Shown: positions 1 to 7,067 of the stretch, piece after piece | Numbering within the stretch: position 1 is the stretch's first letter | How the letters are laid out: every line of letters starts with the position of its first letter | DNA from: an uncultured Clostridia bacterium | Lineage (GTDB): Bacteria > Bacillota > Clostridia > UBA1381 | Length of the DNA stretch: 7,067 nt | NCBI GenBank assembly: GCA_934454745.1 | Contig: CAKSGP010000077.1 | Span: forward strand, 1-7,067 | Direction of reading: 5' to 3' | Made by a program: the position numbers and the translations under genes | The notes under the pieces: model-generated | The model's input: only the letters and a program-made list of their open reading frames with translations | Told to the model about the DNA's origin: nothing | Database searches by the model: none

Positions 1-1441
1 ATATATTTACCTTGGAATATACATATACACATCACCGATATTTCTATCAATGCTTGCCTCAAAGGAGACAAGCAATATAGCCGAAAAATGGCTTGGTTTG
101 TTTTTAGGTCAAAATATACTTGTCCTATTGACAACATGGGCTGTTAAGGTTGTAGTTACCACTACGAGTGGAGAAGTGACTTCGTTTTTGGGTTTTGTAT
201 TTACAATTGCGATGATGAGTGCGGCGGCACACATAAGCGATTTGCTGAGTATATTCGGTATAGTGATACCACAGCAAAGGCTGGATAAAACTTTCGGTGA
301 TGTGGCCAATATGGTTAAAACAGTGGCAGCTCCGATTGCCAAAGAGGGAAAACGGGCATTTCAGCGGGCGGTATTAGGTTCCGACAACAGCATATTAGGA
401 AGAACACCGGGCGCAAACAGCACCGGCAATATAGTCGGTAATGCCGTAAAGAATACCAAAAACGGATTTGACCTGGCCGGCAATTCCGCCGAAGTTAAAA
501 ATGATACAAGAGTTGTAAAGACCGAATCCGGCAGTTATGGATTGAGACATCTCAACACGAATACACAAGAAAGTACAATAAATACTACTCAAAAGGGAAC
601 AGGTCAACAACAGCGTAACAAGGACGGTTCTGTAAGTCTTAAAACAGATGTTTATTCACCTAATAATACCGCTGCAAAATTCTCGACAGAGGATAAAAGT
701 TCGGTAGGCGGTGTTCAAACATCAGCTATGGATTATTCGGTTTTAAATTCACAAACAAATATGGCAGCGGATGTTACTCCGAATACAGGACGGCCTATCG
801 AAAAGCCTAATTTTAAAGATTCGGATGTGGACCGAGCAACTATGGCCGGATTTTTCGGAACATCTGCACAGGGTAATCAAGATAGGAATGGCGGGTCAAT
901 TTTCAAGGCTCTTGAAAATAGGGCAGCAGTGAACAGTGCTATACAAAACAGTAATGCAGTTGTAAGTCAAAGAGTTGAACAGGCAAAAGACATCAATAGA
1001 TCTATTGACAAGGTCAATGATGCTATGTCTAAGCCTGCAAGTACAGTTTCGGGTAAAGATGTTTCTAAGGCTCTTGGAATAAACAAAGAAAAAACCGGAC
1101 TTGACCTCAACGGTCAGTTTATGCACTCGGACAAGAACAGCGGCTATTTGTACGGTATGGCCACCGTTACAGACAGATACGGCAATACAAGTGACAGAAT
1201 GGTTGCATTGTCATTCAATCCCGATGAAAAATTACCTGACTACTATACCAGCGGTTCATATAAGAACATCGGAGATACCGGCGTAAGAGTTTACACGGCT
1301 TCTCTCGACCCCCCGATTAAGAACGATGATATTAAGGTGCAACTGGAAACCGACCGCAACGATGTTCTTGAAGAAAATAAAAGATATGAGGAACAACAAA
1401 GACGCCAAAGAAATAAACAAATGATTGAGGATTACCGATGA
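1..1441 (+). CDS. VirB6/TrbL-like conjugal transfer membrane protein, C-terminal part (5' end outside window)
   Basis: The frame is open from base 2 to the TGA at 1439-1441. The first in-frame ATG (50) has no ribosome binding site and lies inside a SPIFLSMLASKE-like stretch, so the gene is judged truncated by the window edge; 479 codons are visible. Numbering from that ATG, two hydrophobic segments (about 20-38 and 45-62) are followed by ISDLLSIFGI and an amphipathic stretch to about 110. This arrangement resembles the end of the VirB6/TrbL polytopic channel component of type IV secretion systems. The remaining 350 or so residues are polar and rich in Asn, Ser, Thr and Gly, which is long for the family. 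A more ordered-looking patch with aromatic residues lies at about 335-420. The chain ends in a highly charged, probably helical segment (about 425-463, including RYEEQQRRQRNKQ). The stop overlaps the next start by 4 bases (ATGA), suggesting translational coupling to the M23 gene. Family assignment rests on membrane pattern and neighbours, not on a diagnostic motif. Confidence 0.65.
   Translation, partial: YIYLGIYIYTSPIFLSMLASKETSNIAEKWLGLFLGQNILVLLTTWAVKVVVTTTSGEVTSFLGFVFTIAMMSAAAHISDLLSIFGIVIPQQRLDKTFGDVANMVKTVAAPIAKEGKRAFQRAVLGSDNSILGRTPGANSTGNIVGNAVKNTKNGFDLAGNSAEVKNDTRVVKTESGSYGLRHLNTNTQESTINTTQKGTGQQQRNKDGSVSLKTDVYSPNNTAAKFSTEDKSSVGGVQTSAMDYSVLNSQTNMAADVTPNTGRPIEKPNFKDSDVDRATMAGFFGTSAQGNQDRNGGSIFKALENRAAVNSAIQNSNAVVSQRVEQAKDINRSIDKVNDAMSKPASTVSGKDVSKALGINKEKTGLDLNGQFMHSDKNSGYLYGMATVTDRYGNTSDRMVALSFNPDEKLPDYYTSGSYKNIGDTGVRVYTASLDPPIKNDDIKVQLETDRNDVLEENKRYEEQQRRQRNKQMIEDYR
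1427..1431 (+). promoter_or_regulatory. Ribosome binding site of the M23 peptidase gene
   Basis: GAGGA lies inside the end of the upstream gene, 6 bases before the ATG at 1438. It supports that start and, with the ATGA overlap, translational coupling. Confidence 0.6.
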
Positions 1442-2946
1442 GTGAACAAAACAAAGGTTTTAACAATGCAAACGGCAATCTTGCTGATGAGGCGGCCAAT
1501 GGCGTAAAGACATTGATTAAAGCAGGTGTTCAAGCTGGAACAGGTGATGAGGCGGGAGCTTTAATCACTGCATTTAAGGGTATAAAAGGCGTTCTTCGGC
1601 TTTTTGCCGTTATCCTTTTTCTTATAGCTTGGCTCATTTCGGCACTTCCTACATTGCTTACTCAAACTTTGGATTCGTTCTCATCAACTTCAACATTGAT
1701 ACAAACCTATGAGACCGCGTCAAAAAAGACAATCAAAGAATTTCAAAAGTCATACGATACCGCTTATGCTCTTGCCGAAAGCAAGGCAAAAACACTGGGA
1801 AATTCGATGTATTTTACCGAATACGAAGTTTGCGTAAACTCCGTATATGGGGACAATGAAAAGATTGTGTCTGATATTGAAGTCAACGAAATTATGGCAA
1901 TACACGGCGTTTTAAGTTACTATTCCAATGCGGACAGCGATGTTTACGCAAGTGTTGAACACAAATTTTCTTCTGTTGACGAGCAGGAAAGCCGGCAGTT
2001 TCCGAGGTCATATTTCAAACAGGTGAAAGAATACGCACAATCAATATACGTTGTGGGTGAACCTCAGTGGACGCAAACAGGCGAAAGAGAAGAAAGGGAG
2101 CCGTTACTTGATGAGTACGGTCATCCTGTAAAGAATGAAGAAACCGGTGAGCAAGAATATTATACCTATACCGTAAAGCTCGGCGTTATAAACATACCCC
2201 TTGCAAGAGTAAGCGAGAGATTTAAAAATAATGAAATCATGCAAACTAAGAAAAAGCTGTATGACGAATATCAGGGATATGTAGACTCCGGAACAGTTAT
2301 GGATAAATCTCTAACACAAGAATATTTTGACAACATTGTAGAAAACTGCATAATCAACATGACATCAAATATAGCCAGGGTTACAGGAACGGAAAACAGC
2401 TCTGCAAACGGCTCATCTAGCGTTCAGCAATCGTCTGTGGGAAATGTTATTAAAAAATTCTTGGCTTCCGAAAAATATGCGGAATTACAGGATATGCAGT
2501 GTGTTGACCCAATAATGCCGTTTTCCGATAGTGTTATAACTTCACGCTACGAGAGCAGAATACTAAACGGTAAGGCTGAGTTCCATTCAGGCATTGACTT
2601 TTCATGGGCCGGTTGCAGACTTGCGGATATACCGGCAGTCGCAAGCGGATATGTAATTGAAGCATACGACGGCTGCACACAGGACAATGTGCCGGCATTG
2701 GGGTACGGAAATAAAGTTGTCATCTATCATGGCAAATTAAACGGGAAAGACTTTTTCTCGGTTTACGGTCACTGTGAACAAGTATATGTGTCAACAGGAC
2801 AAACAGTACAAGCAGGGCAGAGTATAGCCGGTATAGGCCAAAGAGGAAATTCAACAGGATACCATTTGCATTTAGAAACGGACTATGCAGAAAACGGTTC
2901 TACATATACAATCAATCCTATAAGCGTTCTTAGACCGAGAACCTAA
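1438..2946 (+). CDS. Membrane-anchored M23 family metallopeptidase of the conjugation apparatus
   Basis: This 502-residue protein has a short polar N terminus, basic residues (K47, K50, R54) before one membrane segment at about 51-74, a possible helical stretch at 90-120, an unassigned middle domain (about 125-310), a Ser/Asn-rich linker (about 318-335) and a C-terminal M23 (LytM/lysostaphin-type) domain from about 358 to the end. The zinc and catalytic residues are all visible: H383 and D387 in HSGID, H445 in YGH, and H476/H478 in HLHLE. An active zinc endopeptidase cutting peptide cross-links of peptidoglycan is therefore expected. The charge pattern places the N terminus inside and the enzyme outside. 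Such hydrolases let Gram-positive type IV secretion machines cross the wall; in Tn916-like and Tn1549-like elements this slot usually holds lysozyme and NlpC/P60-type or CHAP-type domains. All six cysteines lie on the predicted external side. The start is set by the ATGA overlap and the GAGGA site upstream. Confidence 0.88.
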   Translation: MSEQNKGFNNANGNLADEAANGVKTLIKAGVQAGTGDEAGALITAFKGIKGVLRLFAVILFLIAWLISALPTLLTQTLDSFSSTSTLIQTYETASKKTIKEFQKSYDTAYALAESKAKTLGNSMYFTEYEVCVNSVYGDNEKIVSDIEVNEIMAIHGVLSYYSNADSDVYASVEHKFSSVDEQESRQFPRSYFKQVKEYAQSIYVVGEPQWTQTGEREEREPLLDEYGHPVKNEETGEQEYYTYTVKLGVINIPLARVSERFKNNEIMQTKKKLYDEYQGYVDSGTVMDKSLTQEYFDNIVENCIINMTSNIARVTGTENSSANGSSSVQQSSVGNVIKKFLASEKYAELQDMQCVDPIMPFSDSVITSRYESRILNGKAEFHSGIDFSWAGCRLADIPAVASGYVIEAYDGCTQDNVPALGYGNKVVIYHGKLNGKDFFSVYGHCEQVYVSTGQTVQAGQSIAGIGQRGNSTGYHLHLETDYAENGSTYTINPISVLRPRT

Positions 2947-2952
2947 GAAAAC

Positions 2953-2956
2953 GAGG
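2953..2956 (+). promoter_or_regulatory. Weak ribosome binding site of the lipoprotein gene
   Basis: GAGG lies 10 bases before the ATG at 2967 in the 20-base gap after the M23 gene. It is the only Shine-Dalgarno-like run there and agrees with the start demanded by the lipoprotein signal peptide. Confidence 0.45.
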
Positions 2957-2966
2957 TACATAAAAT

Positions 2967-4151
2967 ATGAATAAAAAAATAATGGCAATAACACTTGCCG
3001 CTCTTATCCTTTTAACAGGTTGCAAGAAAAAGGAGAACACCGCTGATAATACACAAGGACAAAATACAACATCAGCGATAGAACAAAAATTGACAGAAAC
3101 TCTTGGAGAATACTTAGAAAAGTACAAAACGGTAAATATAGATACTTCAAAGTTTGCAGACGAAATCCAGCCTCTTGAAAGAGTTCACACAGGCTTCAGC
3201 ACAAACTATGGCATGTGGAATTACTCGTCAAGTCACTCTTGGAATGATATGCAAAACAAGAGTAGCATGTTTTATTGGAGAGATAGGGGATATGAAATAC
3301 AGTATCTTCTCATAAGTGTAACAAAAGGTGACGGTTGCAGAGCTGAGCAATGGAGTATGTCTATGTTCAGGAACACCGAACACACAGCCAAATATACAAT
3401 ATCAGGCATAAATATCATAAAACTTGATACATACGACCACTTTGACGATATTTCAAAAAACTTATTACACGCAATGCCAGTTGATGATTCGCCTAATCCA
3501 CAGTATGCCATATGTCGGTTTAACTCCGCAGAAGACAGAGAAAAAGGACAGATTGAGTATGCCTACGGTGATATATATTCAAACGGTGCGGCTTATCCGA
3601 GCGAAAAAACGGTTATTGTAAACTCACGAATGATTTCGGATGTAAGTTTTAAAATAATTGACGGCTTATATTGGTTGCCTATTGAAAAGGTTGCAAATGC
3701 CGCAGGTTGTACAGTTGTGGAAACAAACGACAAAGGCACTGAATTGAGAGTTCCGAATTCCGATTCATATCTCAGTCATTATTTCCCATCAACCGACACC
3801 GACCTTACAAATTCACCGTGGCTTTTAAACTCCGACTGTGAAGCCGATGAGTTTTACTTATGGGATGACCCGGTTCAAGGTGAATTTAAAAGGGTAAGAA
3901 ACATAGACGGCACATATTATGTCGAGGCCGAAGCCATTTCAAGAATATGGGGTGTGGATATTCAAGCAAGTGAAAATCTTGTTGTGATAACCACTGACCC
4001 ATACGATATAGCACAATACTTTGCGATTGCAGATGATGATGGATACGGTTATATTCCGGACCTTGATTTTATTAAACCTAACGTATTGTCAGATGACGAT
4101 TACAGAGTGAAATACTCAAAAGAACCATATTATGAGAGTTACGAACAATGA
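2967..4151 (+). CDS. Lipoprotein with copper-amine-oxidase-N-like (stalk-type) domains
   Basis: This 394-residue protein starts with a classic lipoprotein signal: two lysines, a hydrophobic core (about 5-16) and the lipobox LTGC with the lipidated cysteine at 19, followed by KKKEN. It should be anchored to the outer face of the membrane. After a polar spacer (20-60) comes an unassigned domain (about 60-210) rich in Tyr, Trp and Ser. Two segments then resemble the copper amine oxidase N-terminal domain (PF07833 type), a small fold common in Clostridia surface proteins and not itself catalytic. The first (about 216-264) has VIVNSRMI, then GLYWLPIEKVANAAGC, then a short closing strand. The second (about 307-344) is YYVEAEAISRIWGVDI followed by NLVVITT. 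Position between the wall hydrolase and the coupling protein suggests a structural or surface-recognition part of the transfer machine; entry exclusion or mating-pair contact are guesses. Four cysteines besides C19 are present. The stop overlaps the next start (ATGA). Confidence 0.75.
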   Translation: MNKKIMAITLAALILLTGCKKKENTADNTQGQNTTSAIEQKLTETLGEYLEKYKTVNIDTSKFADEIQPLERVHTGFSTNYGMWNYSSSHSWNDMQNKSSMFYWRDRGYEIQYLLISVTKGDGCRAEQWSMSMFRNTEHTAKYTISGINIIKLDTYDHFDDISKNLLHAMPVDDSPNPQYAICRFNSAEDREKGQIEYAYGDIYSNGAAYPSEKTVIVNSRMISDVSFKIIDGLYWLPIEKVANAAGCTVVETNDKGTELRVPNSDSYLSHYFPSTDTDLTNSPWLLNSDCEADEFYLWDDPVQGEFKRVRNIDGTYYVEAEAISRIWGVDIQASENLVVITTDPYDIAQYFAIADDDGYGYIPDLDFIKPNVLSDDDYRVKYSKEPYYESYEQ

Positions 4152-6658
4152 TGAATATAGTTGACTTTCTTCAAGGCAAACTTGAAGAATTTAAAAAATT
4201 AGATGCCAAAAGGCAGAAAAAAATATATATCTTTCTCGGAGTGGACTTCCTTATTTCTGCATATATAAGCGGTATATTTAGTTTTCATTTCAAGGGTATA
4301 GGCCTTATAACCAACATATTATACGGCCTTATGCCTTTTTCAGGCTTAGGCAGGACAATAATATTTGCAACACTGATAGGTCTGTTTGCAATATTTGTTC
4401 TCTATCGTGAGGGATTGATAAATCCGGTAGTTACAGAAGATGAAAACGGAGTTAAATATTTGCAAGATTCCACTTTCGGTTCTGCAAGATTTATGAGCAA
4501 AGAGCAGGCACAACAAACTTATTCCGTGGGCGATATTATGAATGTCTTTGAAGATGTTTACGGACAATTCTCAGAGAATGGCAGTGAAGTAGTAGCATAT
4601 AGAGACGCAACTTCAAGGAATAAGAACACATTCGTGTTAGGCTCTTCCGGTTCGGGCAAATCTTTTTCCTATGTCCGCACGGCGGCTATGCAGGGAATAA
4701 TTCGAGGCGACAGTCTTGTCATAACCGACCCGTCCGGTGAGCTTTACAGAGACTTAGCAAAGTTTGCAAGCGACAGAGGCTGCGATGTTAAACTGATAGA
4801 CTTTAAGGATATGGACTATTCTGACGGTTGGAACTGTTTAAACGAATGCCTTGACCTTTCCACCAAGAGATTGGATGCGGACAGACTTGAATCATTTGTA
4901 ACCACATACATAGTGAACAGTAGAGATGTAGGCGCAAAATCCGAAGCATATTGGGAAACAGGTGCCAAGTTACTTTTTAAAACAGTTATCGGCATTGTCG
5001 CATACAGACACGAAGAGGATGTAATCGAAGGTCTTACCAAAATGTTGTTACTGGTTTCTGAAAAATCCTATGGTGATAATATCCCCGGTGAAATTACCGA
5101 GCTGATACATTCTCCTCTCGAAACTGTAAGCATTGTTGCTCTTGAAAACAAATTTATTGAAACTTGTCGTCTGTTAGGTGCAACAGATACAGAAATTAAA
5201 AGAGATTTGAAAGCTATGTATGAAGCTGCAAGGCCGTTTAATATTGCCGAAGTGTACCGAGTTATACTTACAACAGATAACGAGCAATCGCTTGAGTATG
5301 ACGTAAAAGATATGCCGGCAAACCACCCGGCTGTCACTTCGTATTTTTCCGTATTCGGTGCAAGCAGTAAAATGGCAAACAATTTTGCAGGCATAAGGCA
5401 AAACCTTACAAATACATTAGCGCTTTTGATGAGCCCTCAATTAAGAAAAGTGGTATCTACTGAAAATATTGAACTACAAAGACTTTCTGCTAAACAGACT
5501 GTGTGCTTTGTAATATTCCGTGATAACGGAGATACATCCATAAAAACTATGCTCGCTATTTTCTTTTCGTTTCTGATTACGGATTTAACTACAGCTTATG
5601 ATACGAGCGAGGACGAATCAGTACTAATGGGAAAAATCCGCAGAAGATTGCCCGTACATATTTTGCTTGATGAAGTTGCCTCATGTGGATATATTTCAAA
5701 TTTAACAACCGCAATATCCAATGTCCGCAAAAGAAAAGTCTATATAACCATGATATGGCAAAACATAGCACAGGTAATACAGCTATACGGTCAAGAGGGA
5801 CTAAATATTTTGCAATCTAACTGCAATACTCTTTTATTTCTTGGCACAGGAGACACGCAGACAGCAAAATATATTTCCGATTTATCCGGACCAACAACAG
5901 TAAGAACACAAAGCCATTCCGAAAAAGTTTTTACCGTTATGCCAAATATAATTACGGAGGGCAGAGTGTCGGAAGCACAGCGTATGCTTATAACCCCGGC
6001 GGAGGCTATGGCGGCTAACGATAATGTTTATCTGTTTAAGTCCGGCACTAAAAATGTCTTAAAATTAAATCGTTTTCCATATACATCCCACCCAATGGCG
6101 AAATATTTGACACAGGTCAGTGTAAAAGACAGGACACCCCACGCCAAATATGAATTTGTGGATAGACTGAATACACAAACAACATTCGATGATTTACGAA
6201 AGCCATATGATGAAGAAGAGGACTACGATTTGCATGAATTTCTGCGTTCATATAAAATCAATTTTGCATGCGAAAAAGACAAGGCAACAATAGCAAAAAC
6301 AATTCGAAAATTTATGAACGATGAAAGCAACTTTCAAAGCGAGCCTCAACCACAGTTCGATAATACCTCAAAATCCAATAGCATATTTGACCTTGATGAA
6401 TTTGAAAGTTATGATGATTTCAGGTACATACCTGAAATAATGTCGCCGGAAGAGTTGAATGCCGAAAAGGAAGAAGCTGTTGAAATCGAAAATCCAAATA
6501 CTTCCTCTCAAACGAACATAAATGCCTCAAAAACGGCTTCTTTTGCATCTGATGAAAGCAATCAGACATATAGCAAAAGTGACAAAACCGGGCAAATTTC
6601 GACTGATAATGGTAATGATACCGAGCCTATATTTAATGTGATTAAATTTAAAATTTAA
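4148..6658 (+). CDS. VirD4/TraG-type type IV secretion coupling protein (ATPase)
   Basis: This 836-residue protein is a coupling ATPase that would recruit the relaxosome and drive DNA or protein to the transfer channel at the membrane. Two membrane segments (about 26-46 and 66-86) precede the family signature STFGSARFMS (108-117). The Walker A motif is GSSGSGKS (165-172), ITDPSGELY (192-200) follows, and Walker B is ILLDE (505-509). Further conserved parts are QNIAQVIQLYG (538-548), the LLFLGTGDTQTAKYIS strand and helix (562-577), and RMLITPAEAM (612-621). The family core ends near 650. The remainder, and especially 680-836, is acidic and Ser/Asn-rich with little hydrophobic content, making this protein longer than the roughly 600 residues common for Gram-positive relatives. 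The start ATG at 4148 overlaps the preceding stop; the next codon at 4151 is also ATG, so either could initiate. A weak GAGAG at 4134-4138 suggests reliance on coupling to upstream translation. Confidence 0.95.
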   Translation: MMNIVDFLQGKLEEFKKLDAKRQKKIYIFLGVDFLISAYISGIFSFHFKGIGLITNILYGLMPFSGLGRTIIFATLIGLFAIFVLYREGLINPVVTEDENGVKYLQDSTFGSARFMSKEQAQQTYSVGDIMNVFEDVYGQFSENGSEVVAYRDATSRNKNTFVLGSSGSGKSFSYVRTAAMQGIIRGDSLVITDPSGELYRDLAKFASDRGCDVKLIDFKDMDYSDGWNCLNECLDLSTKRLDADRLESFVTTYIVNSRDVGAKSEAYWETGAKLLFKTVIGIVAYRHEEDVIEGLTKMLLLVSEKSYGDNIPGEITELIHSPLETVSIVALENKFIETCRLLGATDTEIKRDLKAMYEAARPFNIAEVYRVILTTDNEQSLEYDVKDMPANHPAVTSYFSVFGASSKMANNFAGIRQNLTNTLALLMSPQLRKVVSTENIELQRLSAKQTVCFVIFRDNGDTSIKTMLAIFFSFLITDLTTAYDTSEDESVLMGKIRRRLPVHILLDEVASCGYISNLTTAISNVRKRKVYITMIWQNIAQVIQLYGQEGLNILQSNCNTLLFLGTGDTQTAKYISDLSGPTTVRTQSHSEKVFTVMPNIITEGRVSEAQRMLITPAEAMAANDNVYLFKSGTKNVLKLNRFPYTSHPMAKYLTQVSVKDRTPHAKYEFVDRLNTQTTFDDLRKPYDEEEDYDLHEFLRSYKINFACEKDKATIAKTIRKFMNDESNFQSEPQPQFDNTSKSNSIFDLDEFESYDDFRYIPEIMSPEELNAEKEEAVEIENPNTSSQTNINASKTASFASDESNQTYSKSDKTGQISTDNGNDTEPIFNVIKFKI

Positions 6659-6663
6659 GATAA

Positions 6664-6668
6664 AGGAG
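6664..6668 (+). promoter_or_regulatory. Strong ribosome binding site of the downstream S1-like gene
   Basis: AGGAG lies 9 bases before the ATG at 6678 in the 19-base gap after the coupling protein gene. It is the clearest start signal for an annotated gene here, so this gene can initiate independently of upstream translation. It decides the start of the truncated last gene. Confidence 0.8.
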
Positions 6669-6677
6669 ATTTAAACC

Positions 6678-7067
6678 ATGGACGAAAAAATAAAGTCTTA
6701 TGAACAAACTAACAAGGAGGTAACAAATGACGATCTTGATGTAACGCCTACTGAACAAGAAGAAAATATTGATAATCTTCTTGAAGAACTTAACAGTGAC
6801 AAAATTACAGATCAATCAGAAGTTCAAGAGGATATTAACGCCGAATTTTTCCGTGATATTGTAGATGCGGAAGATAAGACTAAATATACCGAAAACGACC
6901 TTCGGTTTGAACAGTTTAATGAACTTCGTGAAGCTCGCCGGAAAGGAAGAATACTTGAGGGAAGAATTTCTTCCGTCAGGTATTCCGATGACAAATTAAA
7001 AGTGTTTGCATACATAACAAGAGAAAAGTTGGAAATTTGTATTCCGGCCACCGAACTTATAGAAAAC
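6678..7067 (+). CDS. Acidic protein with a probable S1/OB-like RNA-binding domain (3' end outside window)
   Basis: The frame is open for exactly 130 codons from the ATG at 6678 to the window end, so the product is incomplete. The first 85 or so residues are very acidic and polar (for example EQEENIDNLLEELNSD at about 26-41) and look disordered or helical, with no signal peptide or membrane segment, so a cytoplasmic protein is expected. From about residue 93 a basic helix end (ELREARRKG) leads into GRILEGRISSVRY, a strand-rich stretch, then EICIPATELIE. This matches the pattern of S1-type OB folds, where a G-x-I-x-x-G-x-V strand is followed later by an IP-x-x-E-L-like segment. A nucleic-acid-binding role linked to transfer or expression of the element is inferred, not shown. 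Only part of one domain is visible, so another beta-barrel fold remains possible. A second consensus Shine-Dalgarno lies inside the gene (6714-6720). Confidence 0.72.
   Translation, partial: MDEKIKSYEQTNKEVTNDDLDVTPTEQEENIDNLLEELNSDKITDQSEVQEDINAEFFRDIVDAEDKTKYTENDLRFEQFNELREARRKGRILEGRISSVRYSDDKLKVFAYITREKLEICIPATELIEN
6714..6744 (+). promoter_or_regulatory. Internal Shine-Dalgarno with out-of-frame five-codon mini-ORF
   Basis: AAGGAGG (6714-6720) sits 6 bases before an ATG at 6727, an ideal initiation site. That ATG is out of frame with the gene around it and opens only MTILM before TAA at 6742-6744. No ATG, GTG or TTG in the main frame follows closely. In the main frame the same bases encode Lys-Glu-Val, so it may be a by-product of the protein sequence, or it may cause ribosome pausing or unproductive initiation. 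Function is unproven. Confidence 0.3.

Noticed and set aside
50..52. ATG at 50 as the true start of the first gene
   Set aside because: The frame is open to the window edge, no Shine-Dalgarno precedes it, and the upstream codons continue a hydrophobic membrane-protein sequence.
3180..4151. Lipoprotein as a true copper amine oxidase enzyme
   Set aside because: Only the small N-domain-like segments are suggested; no catalytic amine oxidase domain or topaquinone Asn-Tyr-Asp/Glu context is evident, and the protein is far too short.
5068..5394. 108-codon open frame on the minus strand
   Set aside because: It lies wholly within the well-supported VirD4 ATPase core, has no ribosome binding site that I could recognise and resembles no family I know; it is a shadow frame.
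6642..6658. Inverted repeat TTAAATTT-A-AAATTTAA at the end of the coupling protein gene, as a possible terminator
   Set aside because: The stem is entirely A/T with a one-base centre, has no GC pairs and no following T run, and the next gene starts 19 bases later. It is best read as low-complexity sequence.
6824..7051. 75-codon minus-strand frame near the window end
   Set aside because: It is antisense to the last gene, which has a strong ribosome binding site and a coherent domain pattern.

Overview
The window is a fragment of an integrative/conjugative element, or possibly a conjugative plasmid, from a low-GC Gram-positive bacterium, most likely an anaerobic Clostridia lineage of the gut type. 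This rests on the AT-rich composition, heavy use of AGA and ATA codons, consensus AGGAG-type ribosome binding sites, a Gram-positive type lipoprotein signal, and the family membership of the proteins. TGA acts as a normal stop codon. All five genes lie on the + strand with 4-base overlaps or gaps of about 20 bases, so they read as one piece of a long transfer operon. Both ends of the window cut through genes.

Layout: (1) positions 1-1441 hold the C-terminal part of a polytopic VirB6/TrbL-like channel protein with a long polar tail. (2) 1438-2946 encode a membrane-anchored M23 (lysostaphin-type) zinc peptidase that would open the peptidoglycan for the transfer apparatus. (3) 2967-4151 encode a lipoprotein with two copper-amine-oxidase-N-like (stalk-type) modules. 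(4) 4148-6658 encode a VirD4/TraG-type coupling ATPase with a polar C-terminal extension of roughly 170-200 residues. (5) 6678 to the window end is the first 130 codons of an acidic protein that appears to enter an S1/OB-type nucleic-acid-binding fold.

Working model (inference): the VirB6-like protein forms part of the inner-membrane channel, the M23 protein breaches the wall, the lipoprotein sits on the outer face of the membrane as a structural or surface-recognition part, and VirD4 brings the relaxase-DNA complex to the channel. The S1-like protein may handle nucleic acid or regulate expression. No relaxase, VirB4 ATPase, integrase, attachment site, origin of transfer, CRISPR array, rRNA or tRNA was seen. 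No promoter or convincing terminator was recognised, which fits an operon interior. No stretch longer than about 20 bases lies outside genes. The least familiar parts are the lipoprotein, the long tails of the VirB6-like and VirD4 proteins, and the S1-like gene.
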